This document shows positions 1 to 9,860 of a DNA stretch of 33,086 nucleotides, piece after piece. Below the pieces are notes generated by a model, which was not told the origin of the DNA, ran no database searches, and saw nothing but the letters and a program-made list of their open reading frames with translations. The translations under genes and the position numbers were made by a program. This stretch comes from Candidatus Kapaibacterium sp. (GTDB lineage Bacteria > Bacteroidota > Ignavibacteria > Kapaibacteriales > UBA2268). Positions within the stretch are counted from its first letter, which is position 1. Each line of letters opens with the position of its first letter. Location: NCBI GenBank assembly GCA_026390675.1, contig JAPLFM010000293.1:1-33086 (forward strand), written 5' to 3'.

Positions 1-1161
1 AGTACAAGTGATTGGTCAAATTCATGGCAATTTAGAACTACTGTAGATAGACCTAAATTAAGATATCCTAACAAAGGTTCTAAAACAGAAGATATTGATC
101 TAATAAGTAGATGGGATACTGTAAAAGAAGCAACTGATTATTTTGTTGAAGTATCAAAAAGTAGCGATTATTCGCAAATAATTTATTCTTCTAAAACTTC
201 AGATTTAGACAAACAAAATTTAAAGAATTTGGAATTTAATACAACATATTACTGGCACGTAAGAGGTAAAAATGATGAAGGTACAGGAGAGTGGTCTGAA
301 AATTGGGATTTCAAAACTGGAGTTCAACCACCTTTACTAGTTGCTCCTGATAGTGGAAAAGCAAATATGCCAACTACTGTCATTTTTAGATGGAGTACAT
401 CAAAAAATGCAACTTCTTATCATTTACAAGTTTCTGAAAAAGCAGATTTTTCAAGCTTACATTTTGATAGCTCTACTTTAACTGATGTTCAGCAAGAAGT
501 GAAAGGGTTAAGTAAATACACAACTTATTATTGGAGAGTACTAACAAAAGTTGGTTCTTTCGAAAGTCCTTACGGCAATGTATGGAATATTAAAACCCTT
601 ATGGACACTACTAAGTTAATAGAGCCTTTAAATAAAAAACAAGATGTAGCTCAAAGTGTTAATTTAAAATGGTTACCAACTAAAGGAGCTGTATTTTATC
701 AATTACAAATTTCTAGAAATGAAACTTATACTAATATTATGTATGACGATTCGAGTATAACCCAAACCCAAAAGGACATTATTTTTCCTTATGATTCAAC
801 TTTCTATTGGAGAGTTAAAGCGAAGTCATTGGAAGGTAAAAATGAATGGTCTGAACAATGGAGTTTTAAAACTACTATTAATAGCGTAGAAGATGATTTA
901 GCTTCAAGTTCATTTGTTTTTTATCCAAATCCATTTGATGAGAACTTAACTATTAATTTTAGCTTAATCAAAGATGCTAAAGTTCAAATTAAAGTAATTG
1001 ATGTTTCTGGTAGAGAGATTGCAATACTTAAAGATAATTATGTCTTAAGTGGTGAACAAAAGTTAGAATGGAAACCAATTGGAATTTCAAAAGGTATTTA
1101 CTACCTTCATGTTAAAATTGGTGAAAGTATTAGTTTGAGAGAAGTTAGGTTTGGAAAATAG
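1..1161 (+). CDS. Secreted FN3-like repeat protein with C-terminal T9SS type A sorting domain (5' end outside window)
   Basis: Frame is open from base 1 through the listed ORF (229 is in frame with 1). Repeated 'TTYYWRV.AK...W...W.FKT' units. C-terminus 'FVFYPNPFDENLTINFSL...VQIKVIDVSGREI...GIYYLHVKIGE..SLREVRFGK' is a typical T9SS CTD. Confidence 0.85.
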   Translation, partial: STSDWSNSWQFRTTVDRPKLRYPNKGSKTEDIDLISRWDTVKEATDYFVEVSKSSDYSQIIYSSKTSDLDKQNLKNLEFNTTYYWHVRGKNDEGTGEWSENWDFKTGVQPPLLVAPDSGKANMPTTVIFRWSTSKNATSYHLQVSEKADFSSLHFDSSTLTDVQQEVKGLSKYTTYYWRVLTKVGSFESPYGNVWNIKTLMDTTKLIEPLNKKQDVAQSVNLKWLPTKGAVFYQLQISRNETYTNIMYDDSSITQTQKDIIFPYDSTFYWRVKAKSLEGKNEWSEQWSFKTTINSVEDDLASSSFVFYPNPFDENLTINFSLIKDAKVQIKVIDVSGREIAILKDNYVLSGEQKLEWKPIGISKGIYYLHVKIGESISLREVRFGK

Positions 1162-1272
1162 AATTTTAATTCTTGATTAGATTTGTTAAAAATATTTTAC
1201 TTATTAACAATAAGAACAAAGTATTGTCGTTTCTGTAAATAATTATTTCAATATTATTTTTAAAGGTATTTT

Positions 1273-1647
1273 GTGAAAATCAAATTTTTCTTAACAGCAG
1301 TTTGCTTATTTGTTATAACTGCTCTTTCTATTAATGCAAAAGATGCTGAAGTAAAAATTAAAGCAAATATGCATTGTGCTTCTTGTGTTGGTAAAATTCA
1401 AGATGGTTTAAAATCAGAAGCTGGAGTTAGTACTTCAAATGCTGACTTAAAATCTAAAATTGTTACAATAGCTTATGATGATTCAAAAACTAACCCAGCA
1501 AATCTTAAAAAAGCTATTGCTGGAATGGGTTTTGATGCTACTGATGTAAAATCTGAATGTACTGATAAAAATGCTAAATCTTGCGATACTAAAGAAGGCA
1601 AATGCTGTTCAACTAAAGATAAAAAAGCTAAAGTTAAAAAATCTTAA
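1273..1647 (+). CDS. Exported heavy-metal-associated (HMA/MerP-like) domain protein with Cys-rich tail
   Basis: GTG start, N-terminal signal peptide, 'MHCASCVGKIQDGLKSEAGV' metal-binding motif, C-terminal 'ECTDKNAKSCDTKEGKCCSTKDKK'. Confidence 0.82.
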   Translation: MKIKFFLTAVCLFVITALSINAKDAEVKIKANMHCASCVGKIQDGLKSEAGVSTSNADLKSKIVTIAYDDSKTNPANLKKAIAGMGFDATDVKSECTDKNAKSCDTKEGKCCSTKDKKAKVKKS

Positions 1648-1678
1648 CACTAGTTTTTTAAGTCATAACCAATTATAA

Positions 1679-1706
1679 AAGCCCACTTCAAAAGAGTGGG
1701 CTTTTT
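1679..1706 (+). terminator. Rho-independent terminator
   Basis: aagcccactt-caaaag-agtgggcttttt hairpin followed by T-run, downstream of the HMA gene. Confidence 0.85.
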
Positions 1707-1741
1707 CATCTAAGTGCATCTTTTATATATTTTTGTTCCAT

Positions 1742-1787
1742 AAAAAAGCACCCCAAACGTTTTTTATTTAACTTTTGGGGTGCTTTT
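1742..1787. terminator. Bidirectional rho-independent terminator between convergent genes
   Basis: aaaaaagcaccccaaa ... ttttggggtgctttt, with A-run on the left and T-run on the right. Confidence 0.85.
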
Positions 1788-1818
1788 CATTAATAGGTGG
1801 ACTTTTATATCTAATAAT

Positions 1819-3012
1819 TTAACTAATTAGCCCATATTTCTTACCAACTTTACTGAAGGCATCTAATATTCCATCTAAATGTTCAATTTTATGTGTAGCC
1901 ATATAACTTGTACGCATCATAGACATTGTTGGTGGAACTCCTGGAGGTATAAATGCATTTACAAATACGCCACCATCATACAAGTCTTTCCATATCATTA
2001 ATGATTTTTCAACATCTCCAATAATAACAGGTACTATTGCTGTTTCACTATCAATTACATTGAAACCAAGGTTCTTAAAGCCTTCTCTCATATAATTAGC
2101 ATTCTTTATTAATTTCCCAACTAGTTCTGGCTCTTGTTCCAAAATATCAAGAGCAGCTAAAGTTGCTGCACAAGAAGCTGGTGTTGGAGAAGCAGAAAAT
2201 ATTAATGCTGGAGAATGGTGTTTAATATAGTTGATTACTCTTTCTGGTCCTGCAACATAACCGCCCAATGAAGCAAAAGTTTTAGAAAATGTTCCCATTA
2301 CCATATCAGTTTCGGCTGTTTTACCAAAAGCGCTTGCTGTGCCTCTACCACCTTCACCAATTACTCCTAAAGCATGTGCATCATCAACCATAACTCTAGC
2401 ATTGTATTTCTTTGCTATAGTTAGCAAATCGGGTAAATTGACAATCTCCCCAGTAACAGAGAAAACACCATCTGTAACAATAAATTTTCCTGCATCAGCT
2501 GGTAACGCTTTCAGAACTTTTTCAAGATCATTCATATCATTATGTTTGTATCTTTTATAGTCTACATACATTCCTTTTGCCATCATAGCTCCATTCATAA
2601 TGCAAGCATGATCTTCTTTATCTAGAATTAAGTAATCTCCTTTTGTAGCTACTGTAGCCAAAACTCCTAATGCAGTTTGGTATCCAGTACTGAAAAGAAG
2701 TACATCCTCAAATCCTAAATATTTAGCTAAACGATGTTCTAATTCTATATGCAAATCTAAAGTACCAGTAAGGTATCTTGAACCCGAGCATCCAGTACCG
2801 TATTTATTAATTGCATTAATTGCTGCCTGCCTTACTTTAGGATGTGCTGTCAAACCAAGGTAATTGTTTGAGCCAGCCATTATTACCTTTCTACCTTCAA
2901 TAAATACAACAGGTCCTTCATTTTCTTGTATAGGCCTAAAATATGGATACAATCCAGCTGCTTTAACATCTTCAGCTCTTGTGAAATTGTAGCATTTCTC
3001 AAAAATGTCCAC
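1819..3012 (-). CDS. PLP-dependent alpha-oxoamine synthase family enzyme (serine palmitoyltransferase / 8-amino-7-oxononanoate synthase / KBL-like)
   Basis: '[14 protein letters not shown]', '[21 protein letters not shown]', '[16 protein letters not shown]', '[16 protein letters not shown]' motifs. The N-terminal '[19 protein letters not shown]' resembles Bacteroidetes serine palmitoyltransferases. Confidence 0.85.
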   Translation of the reverse strand: MDIFEKCYNFTRAEDVKAAGLYPYFRPIQENEGPVVFIEGRKVIMAGSNNYLGLTAHPKVRQAAINAINKYGTGCSGSRYLTGTLDLHIELEHRLAKYLGFEDVLLFSTGYQTALGVLATVATKGDYLILDKEDHACIMNGAMMAKGMYVDYKRYKHNDMNDLEKVLKALPADAGKFIVTDGVFSVTGEIVNLPDLLTIAKKYNARVMVDDAHALGVIGEGGRGTASAFGKTAETDMVMGTFSKTFASLGGYVAGPERVINYIKHHSPALIFSASPTPASCAATLAALDILEQEPELVGKLIKNANYMREGFKNLGFNVIDSETAIVPVIIGDVEKSLMIWKDLYDGGVFVNAFIPPGVPPTMSMMRTSYMATHKIEHLDGILDAFSKVGKKYGLIS

Positions 3013-3130
3013 GAATCACTCCCAATTCTTAAATTTTAAATTAAATTTCAAAAAACAAATATACGAAAATGCAATTATGCTAAAAAGAAATTTTAAATAT
3101 TTTGCAAATAATGTTTATAATTTCTTTTAA

Positions 3131-4622
3131 TTAATGTTTGTGAATATCTCTATGTAATATTCTATTAATCTCTTTAGCTCTCTCTAAATCAGTCATTCCT
3201 GCTAATCTAGTCATTAAATCTCTATCATTGTAATTTTCCAAAACTTTAGCAATATGACTAATAACTTCTGCTGGGAAAACACCATCTTTTTCATAAAGTG
3301 ATCTAACTCTAAGTAACATTTCTGATGCTTCAGCACAACTTGTTGCCATTTCATCAAAATCTAAACTGTAATCTGGTGATAATGAAGAAGAAGTCATCAT
3401 ACTATTATCACAAATATCTAAAGCCATATCTTGATTTGTCAATCCCCAAAGTGCAGCCATTGTAATTGCGGCTAAAAGCAAATGAGAATTTGAACTACCA
3501 TCAGGGCTTCTTAATTCAACTACTTTTCTTTCTTCTCTTGTTTTCAATGATTCTGTCTGTTGCGGATTAATCAATTGTGCTATGTTATTTACCTTAGTCC
3601 ATGCTGATGGTACTCTAATTGCAGTATTTGGACTATCACTCCAACAAACTGTTTCCAAATGCAGAAAGAGATGGTAAAAAATGACATAAGCCACCAATTA
3701 ACATTCTTGCTTCTTTTGATAAATTATTAGTTTCATCAATCATGATACTTTTTCCATCTTTCATTAATTGCATTTGAATATGCAAACCATTTCCTTCTTG
3801 ATTTTCATCAAGCTTAGGAGCAAAGAAAGTACCATAACCACGCTGATAAGCTACATTTCTAATTACCCATCTTGCTAGAACAAGTATATCTCCCATTTCG
3901 TCAATTGGTGTTGGAAGAAATTCAAATTCAATTTGTTCAGCAAATCTACCATTCAATTCATCATAATCACTTTTGATTTGAGCAATACTTCCTATATCAT
4001 GATGTGCATATTTAACAGAGCCTGTAACTTGAGTTAGATGTTTTAACATTTCATTTACCAACTCTCCTGTTTTAATAAAAGGAGCCGAAGCGTGATATCC
4101 TGATCTTTGATTCATAGGAAATAATGAACTACTTTCCTTTCCATGTAAGTAACATTCAAGTTCGCCCATTGCATATAAGCTAATACCCGTTTTTTCTTGT
4201 AATATAGTTAAAGCATTATGCAATATGTTGTCAGGTGCAAAACTTGCACGCTCGCCATAAGGATTAATATACCTACAAACAAAATCTAAACTACCACTAT
4301 CAAATGGGTTTAAAAATGCAGATTTGTATAAAGGTACAACATATAAATCTGCACTTCTATCATCTAATACATCTTTAAATAAAAAAGTTCCAGAAACTCT
4401 TTCACCTTCTGCTAAAATAGTCTCAGCATGATGACGAGATGTAATTGGAATTTTTAATTCTTTTATCTTGCCATCTAATGCGGTATAATGGAAAGTAATT
4501 CTTTCAATTTTCTTTTCAATAATAATTTTAAGCAGGTCTGCTCTTGTAAAATCCTCTCTAGTCTTGCCTATCAACAAGGTTAAGGGGTTAGTTAATGCGA
4601 ATTGTTCACCATCATAAATCAT
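3131..4622 (-). pseudogene. glnA: Glutamine synthetase interrupted by an internal deletion/frameshift (N-terminal ORF 3636-4622, C-terminal ORF 3131-3697)
   Basis: The two overlapping minus-strand ORFs encode consecutive GS parts: '...GNGLHIQMQL...GGLCHFLPSLSAFGNS' then, in another frame, 'VCWSDSPNTAIRVPSAW...VELRSPDGSSNSHLLLAAITMA'. The expected ~18-residue stretch between them (SYxRLVPxxEAP-type) is missing. Confidence 0.78.
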
Positions 4623-4781
4623 ATTATTTTACTTCCTAAAAAATACTTTCATAATTTTATCTATTCTAATTACTCGAAAATAGTAATTAATTATCTCAAT
4701 ACAAGCTATTTTTATTGCAAAAATAAAAAATTATAAAAATCACACTATTATTTAATAATATTCTGTTAAAATAAAATTTTA

Positions 4782-4813
4782 TTTGCATTTCTTAAAAAAT
4801 AGCTGTAAATTTG
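4782..4813 (+). promoter_or_regulatory. Putative Bacteroidetes-type promoter for tRNA-Gln/prs
   Basis: TTTG (4782-4785) - 20 nt - TAAATTTG (4806-4813), matching the TTTG/TAnnTTTG consensus, about 30 nt upstream of the tRNA. Confidence 0.5.
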
Positions 4814-4843
4814 TAATTCTATTTTGTTTATTTACAAAATTAT

Positions 4844-4915
4844 TGGGATGAAGCCAAGCGGTAAGGCAACGGTTTTTGGTTCCGTCATCGGCAAGTTCGA
4901 CTCTTGCCATCCCAA
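4844..4915 (+). tRNA. tRNA-Gln (anticodon TTG)
   Basis: 7-bp acceptor stem TGGGATG/CATCCCA, anticodon loop 'ttTTGgt', T-arm GCAAG-TTCGACT-CTTGC; cloverleaf foldable by eye. Confidence 0.93.
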
Positions 4916-4936
4916 CAATATAATATTCTACTAAAT

Positions 4937-5875
4937 ATGTCAGATTTCAAAGTTGCTTCAGGACGTTCTAATCCAGTTTTAGCTCAAAAAGTGGCTAATA
5001 CTCTGGGTGTTGAATTAGCTGGTACTCAAATTAAAAACTTTAGCGATGGCGAGCTTTGGGTTAAATATGACGAGAATATTAGAGGTGTTGATTTATTTGT
5101 AATTCAGTCAACAATAGCTCCATCTGATAATATAATGGAACTTTTGATAATGATTGATGCTGCTAAAAGAGCATCTGCTAAAAGAATTACTGCTGTTATA
5201 CCCTATTTTGGTTATGCTAGACAAGATAGAAAAGATCAACCTCGTGTTTCAGTTACTGCAAAATTAGTTGCTAATTTATTAACTCGAGCTGGAGCTGATA
5301 GAATTATAACTATTGATTTGCATAGCTCACAGATTCAAGGATTCTTTGACATACCATTAGATCACCTTTATGCTTCAACAATTTTGTTACGAGCTTTAAA
5401 GGAATTAAATTTAGGACCTGTTACTTTTGCTTCACCTGATGTTGGTGGTATTAAAACAGCAAGAGCTTATGCAAATAAATTTGGTGGTGATTTAGTGCTT
5501 GTTGATAAAAGAAGAACTTCACATAATGTTGCTGATATTATGCATATTATTGGTGAAGTTGAAGGTAAGAAAATTGTAGTTATTGATGATATGGTTGATA
5601 CTGGTACTACTTTCGTAAAGTGTGCTGAAGCTCTTATGTCAAAAGGTGCTGTTGATATTACTGGTATTTGTGTTCACCCAGTTTTTTCTGGTCAAGCACT
5701 TGAGAAAATTGAAAACTCTAAAGCTATTTCTAAAATGTTTGTTACTGATACTATTCCATTAAAAACTCAATCTAATAAGATTGAAGTTGTATCTGTTGCA
5801 GAACTTTTAGCTGAAGCAATTGTTCGTACACACGACAATCGTTCTATTAGCTCATTATTTGAAATTGAAAGATAA
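4937..5875 (+). CDS. prs: Ribose-phosphate pyrophosphokinase
   Basis: 'FSDGELWVKYDENIRGVDLFVIQST', 'IPYFGYARQDRKDQPR', 'DLHSSQIQGFFDIPLDHL', 'VVIDDMVDTGTT'. The start is set to the ATG at 4937 because the ORF-track TTG start at 4904 lies inside the tRNA. Confidence 0.96.
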   Translation: MSDFKVASGRSNPVLAQKVANTLGVELAGTQIKNFSDGELWVKYDENIRGVDLFVIQSTIAPSDNIMELLIMIDAAKRASAKRITAVIPYFGYARQDRKDQPRVSVTAKLVANLLTRAGADRIITIDLHSSQIQGFFDIPLDHLYASTILLRALKELNLGPVTFASPDVGGIKTARAYANKFGGDLVLVDKRRTSHNVADIMHIIGEVEGKKIVVIDDMVDTGTTFVKCAEALMSKGAVDITGICVHPVFSGQALEKIENSKAISKMFVTDTIPLKTQSNKIEVVSVAELLAEAIVRTHDNRSISSLFEIER

Positions 5876-5895
5876 ATTTAAAAAAAGGAAATAAA

Positions 5896-6477
5896 ATGAG
5901 TGAAGCTACACTTACTGTAAAAACTCGTGAAACTGGTAAAAAAGCATCAAAGGCTGTTAGAAAAAGCGGTCTAATACCTGGAGTGTTTTACAAAAAAAAT
6001 ACTGAGCCAGTTGCAATATACTCTGATTCACTTACTTTGAGACCATTTGTTTACACAAATCAAGCTCGTACAATACAATTATCTATTGAAGGTACTGAAA
6101 AATCTTATAAGACTTTCTTAAAAGAAGTTACTTTTCATCCTGTTACAGATAAAATCCTTCACTTTGATCTTATGGGTCTTGAAAGTGATCAAAAAATTAC
6201 GGTTGTTGTACCTATTAAATTAATTGGTACATCTATTGGTGTAAGAAATGGTGGAGTAATGCAACATACTCTAAGAAAAGTTAAAATTACTTGTACAGCA
6301 AATGATTTACCAGAATTTATTTCTGTAAATGTTACAGCCTTAGAAATAGCTGGTACTATTAATCTTGATGCTATCAAAAATGAAAAATATGAATTTGCTT
6401 TAAAAGATAATGCTGTTATTTGCTCTATAGCTCGCCCAAGAGTGAAAGTAGCAGAAGCTCCTCAAGGCAAAAAATAA
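5896..6477 (+). CDS. rplY: 50S ribosomal protein L25 / general stress protein Ctc
   Basis: 'RETGKKASKAVRKSGLIPGVFYKKNTEPVAIYSD...HFDLMGLESDQKITVVVPIKLIGTSIGVRNGGVMQHTLRKVKI'; AGGA Shine-Dalgarno upstream. Confidence 0.94.
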   Translation: MSEATLTVKTRETGKKASKAVRKSGLIPGVFYKKNTEPVAIYSDSLTLRPFVYTNQARTIQLSIEGTEKSYKTFLKEVTFHPVTDKILHFDLMGLESDQKITVVVPIKLIGTSIGVRNGGVMQHTLRKVKITCTANDLPEFISVNVTALEIAGTINLDAIKNEKYEFALKDNAVICSIARPRVKVAEAPQGKK

Positions 6478-6497
6478 TTCCGAATTTAAATGATTTT

Positions 6498-6533
6498 AAA
6501 AAGAGCCCTCAAATTTTTTTGAGGGCTCTTTGT
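6498..6533 (+). terminator. Rho-independent terminator after rplY
   Basis: aaaagagccctcaaa-ttttt-ttgagggctctttgtt hairpin with T-tract. Confidence 0.85.
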
Positions 6534-6677
6534 TATATGTTAATCTCAAGCAATTGAAGTTCCTAAAAAGAAATGAAATTTAGTTATATATATCTAAATT
6601 TTTAAAGTTGATTCATATTTTCAAAGTGAATTACCTTGAAATAAAACATACAAAGGAGCTTTTCAGCCACTTTATTG

Positions 6678-9173
6678 CTAAAAACTAAATACATCAGCTC
6701 TTAAATTTATCATACGTGGAGTGCCAAAATGAGACCCTCCAAAACTTGATTCAAATTTATACAAATAAGCCGTATCAAAAATATTAAGCACAGAAAGTGT
6801 TAATTTAAAAGGTAAATTAGCAAGTTTTCTAAAGTCAACTCCAGCAGACAAATCAAATATAGCATGAGGTGCTACTGATTTGTCAGGCGAGCCTTCCATT
6901 TCAGAATCTAAACTAAGCATATCAATTACTTTATCACTATATCCTCTTCGCTTTAGTTCTAATCTTGATTGAGCAGCATCTAAGCCTTTGCCAAGACTAT
7001 CAACCAAATCAAATGGCAATCCAGAATCAAATCTACCTCCAAGAGTTGCAAATATTCCACTACCAAAATTGTAGTTGATATTAAAAGCAGCAGTTAATAA
7101 TTGATTATGTTCTGTTGGGAAAAAATCTTCTCCAGCAAATGGATGAGAATAGTTATGTCCTTCTTCGCCCAAAATTAATCCAGAAGAAATAGGTGAGCTA
7201 CCATCATCTGGTTTTAAACCTACTGAAAAACAAGTGCTGAAAGATAAAAACCCTGAGAAATTGTTCCAATTATTTAATTTAACTTGAAGTTCACCTCCGG
7301 CAACAAGTCCATTTTTAAGATTAACTGGAAAAATTACTCCTGAATTGCCCAACTCTACCTTAACTATAAAATCTTCAATTAATTTACCATATCCAGCCAA
7401 ATCAATTGTCACATAATCATTTAATTTATATAAACCTCCTATTTCCAAAATATGAGATTTTTCGCTTTTTACTTTATTATCTATTCCCATTTGATCTTTT
7501 CCTGTAAGAGTTGCTGCTTCGATTGAACTTGAAACTAATATGTTTTCCAAAGGGCTTTGCATTGCAATCCTATTATAGGAAGCTCTCAAAATTAAATCTT
7601 CATTGACCAAATAATTTGCTCCTAATCTAAGTGACAAATTGTTTTCTGCTTTAAATAAATTAAAATAGTCATATCTCAAACCTACACTCAAATTCCACTT
7701 TTCAAAAGGGATTACATCTTGAACATAAGCAAATAATCTATTCCCATCTTTACTTTGGTCTACTAAAAATGGCTTGCTACCAGATCGAGTAATATCATAA
7801 GGAACAAACCTTTCATCGCCACCACTACTATCAGCTGTAGAAAGGCTTCTATTAGTAACTGCAAATGATAAATATTCTTTTAATGGATATACTTCTCCTC
7901 CAATACCAGCTTTGAAATTATCATTTTCTAATATTTTTGTTGTAAATTCTAACATTCCACCTATTACTTTATTATCTCTTTTGCCTCCCATAAAATATTT
8001 TTCATTTTGGAGAGCTTTGATTGAATCAGCAGAATTGGCAATACGATTTATTCCATTACTTGAAATTTCAGCAATATCATTGCGTGTATATCCAACCAAA
8101 CTCATAACAGATTTTTCTCCTAATTCAGCATTTAATCTTAAACCAATCATTGAGTTGGTCATTGCTTGTTTTTGGTCTTGTTTTGAGCTGATTGTGCTAT
8201 TCGGAATATCTAAATTGGAAGTGGAATAAGCACCTAAAATAACTAAATCAATTTTATCACTCAAAAGTGCATCGGCTTTAACAAAAATATTATTTGATTT
8301 GCCAGCATTATGAATAGGGTCACCCAATGATATTGGATCTAAATATCTATCTGTTTTTGAGCTTGATGCACCTACAAATAAAGCTATTTTCTGATCTAAA
8401 TTTCCACCAATTTCTACTCCAGCATCATTACTAGCAAAAGAACCACTTTGTCCAAAAGCATGGGCAAAGATTGGTCTATCAAATCCTGACTTGGTATTAA
8501 TATTCAATATTCCTGCAGTAGCAACTCCATATTCTGCATTTGCTCCACCTCTGATAAAATCCATTGATTTAATATTGCTAGCATTGAAAAGTGATGAGTA
8601 AATTCTAGTTTGATTGCCATAAACAGGGATTCCGTCAATTACATATTGAAGCTGTGCATCTTCGCCTCTTATATGCATTCTCCCATCTTCATCAGGTACA
8701 GTACCAGCGGAATTGAGGATAACTGTTTCTATAAGTTTAGAATTAGAAAAAACAGGCATCTCTTCAATATCTTTTTGAGTATATGTTGTTTTGCCTCCAA
8801 CATTGCCTTTATCTGAAATATCAGCCAAAACAACAATTTCACTTGTTTTTTGCTGCTTAATATTTAAAATAATTTTTTGAGTTAAGCTAGAATTGAGGCT
8901 AACTTTTTTTGAAGAAGTAAGCAAGTCAGATTCGTAATATTCAACTAAATAATTTGAAAAAGGAACATCTCTAAAAGTAAAAGTACCATTTTCGTTTACT
9001 TTGTTTTCTTGAATAATACAATTATTTTGTACATTTTTTAGTACAATTTTGGAATTGGAACTAAACTTCCATTCAGGATATTTTATTTCACCTTTTATAC
9101 TACTAGTTGGTTGAGCAAAAACTAAACTTGAAAAAGTCGAAAACAAAAACATAATAATAAATAATTTTTTCAT
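6678..9173 (-). CDS. TonB-dependent receptor (carboxypeptidase-like N-terminal domain + plug + beta-barrel)
   Basis: Signal peptide; 'MPVFSNSKLIETVILNSAGTVPDEDGRMHIRGEDAQLQYVIDGIPVYG...IRGGANAEYGVATAGILNINTKSG' plug; C-terminal barrel ending in F. Confidence 0.9.
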   Translation of the reverse strand: MKKLFIIMFLFSTFSSLVFAQPTSSIKGEIKYPEWKFSSNSKIVLKNVQNNCIIQENKVNENGTFTFRDVPFSNYLVEYYESDLLTSSKKVSLNSSLTQKIILNIKQQKTSEIVVLADISDKGNVGGKTTYTQKDIEEMPVFSNSKLIETVILNSAGTVPDEDGRMHIRGEDAQLQYVIDGIPVYGNQTRIYSSLFNASNIKSMDFIRGGANAEYGVATAGILNINTKSGFDRPIFAHAFGQSGSFASNDAGVEIGGNLDQKIALFVGASSSKTDRYLDPISLGDPIHNAGKSNNIFVKADALLSDKIDLVILGAYSTSNLDIPNSTISSKQDQKQAMTNSMIGLRLNAELGEKSVMSLVGYTRNDIAEISSNGINRIANSADSIKALQNEKYFMGGKRDNKVIGGMLEFTTKILENDNFKAGIGGEVYPLKEYLSFAVTNRSLSTADSSGGDERFVPYDITRSGSKPFLVDQSKDGNRLFAYVQDVIPFEKWNLSVGLRYDYFNLFKAENNLSLRLGANYLVNEDLILRASYNRIAMQSPLENILVSSSIEAATLTGKDQMGIDNKVKSEKSHILEIGGLYKLNDYVTIDLAGYGKLIEDFIVKVELGNSGVIFPVNLKNGLVAGGELQVKLNNWNNFSGFLSFSTCFSVGLKPDDGSSPISSGLILGEEGHNYSHPFAGEDFFPTEHNQLLTAAFNINYNFGSGIFATLGGRFDSGLPFDLVDSLGKGLDAAQSRLELKRRGYSDKVIDMLSLDSEMEGSPDKSVAPHAIFDLSAGVDFRKLANLPFKLTLSVLNIFDTAYLYKFESSFGGSHFGTPRMINLRADVFSF

Positions 9174-9258
9174 TATTTTTCCTTTTAATAATTAATAAAT
9201 AAAACAAACTCTAAGAATTTAATCTTGAGTTTTAAATAAAATTAGCATATTTTATTTA

Positions 9259-9786
9259 TTAAAATCGAGGTGGAGGAGAGGGGAAATCGAGATAAATAGA
9301 AGAATAGTTAGAAATTAAATTTACATTGTTTAATAACAAATATTTGAAAATGATTTCATAACTTAATTTATTAGAAATATAATAAACAAAGCCTATAAAA
9401 ATTGAATTTAATATTTTCTTAATATTATTTGTTTTGTCGTTTATATTTTTTTCAAGATAAGAAAAGAAAGTGCCATACATTTGCTTTTCTTTACTATCAT
9501 TGAGTACAGTATAATAGATTGTACCATCCTTTTCATACTGGCTTATTATATCATAAAGATTATTTTGGTAATGAAATTCACCTTTATTTTCAAATCTAAT
9601 TTTACTTTTAAGTTCTGACTTACTAATGCTAATAATTTCTTTCATTTTTTCACTTTCGCTACTTTTCTTGTATTTTTTGAACTCACTTTTGAAATATGAT
9701 TTTAGTCCATAAAATGCAAATATCCCACCAATAGAATTGATGAGCAAAATAAGAATAAGGAAATATGTAGTAATTTTATTTAGCAA
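9259..9786 (-). CDS. Small membrane-anchored protein of unknown function with C-terminal 'PSPPPRF'
   Basis: Hydrophobic N-terminus 'ITTYFLILILLINSIGGIFAFYGL', C-terminus '...YLDFPSPPPRF'; 85 bp upstream of, and co-directional with, the TonB-dependent receptor. Confidence 0.6.
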   Translation of the reverse strand: MLNKITTYFLILILLINSIGGIFAFYGLKSYFKSEFKKYKKSSESEKMKEIISISKSELKSKIRFENKGEFHYQNNLYDIISQYEKDGTIYYTVLNDSKEKQMYGTFFSYLEKNINDKTNNIKKILNSIFIGFVYYISNKLSYEIIFKYLLLNNVNLISNYSSIYLDFPSPPPRF

Positions 9787-9860
9787 GTTTTGAGTATAGT
9801 TTGAAATCCAAAATCTTTTGACTAAAATATGTTTAGTTTATTGTAAAAAGTGGGTTAATA

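Noticed and set aside
2339-2560. 73-aa ORF antisense to the oxoamine synthase
   Set aside because: Shadow ORF over a strongly conserved gene; low-complexity S/P-rich product.
3631-3700. Programmed frameshifting in the glutamine synthetase
   Set aside because: A simple frame change would not restore the missing ~18 conserved residues, and no slippery site plus structure is evident.
4904-4936. N-terminal extension of prs from a TTG start in the ORF track
   Set aside because: It overlaps the tRNA-Gln 3' half; the ATG at 4937 begins the conserved Prs sequence.
7912-8816. Plus-strand ORFs (105 aa, 68 aa) within the TonB-dependent receptor
   Set aside because: Antisense shadows of a well-supported CDS.
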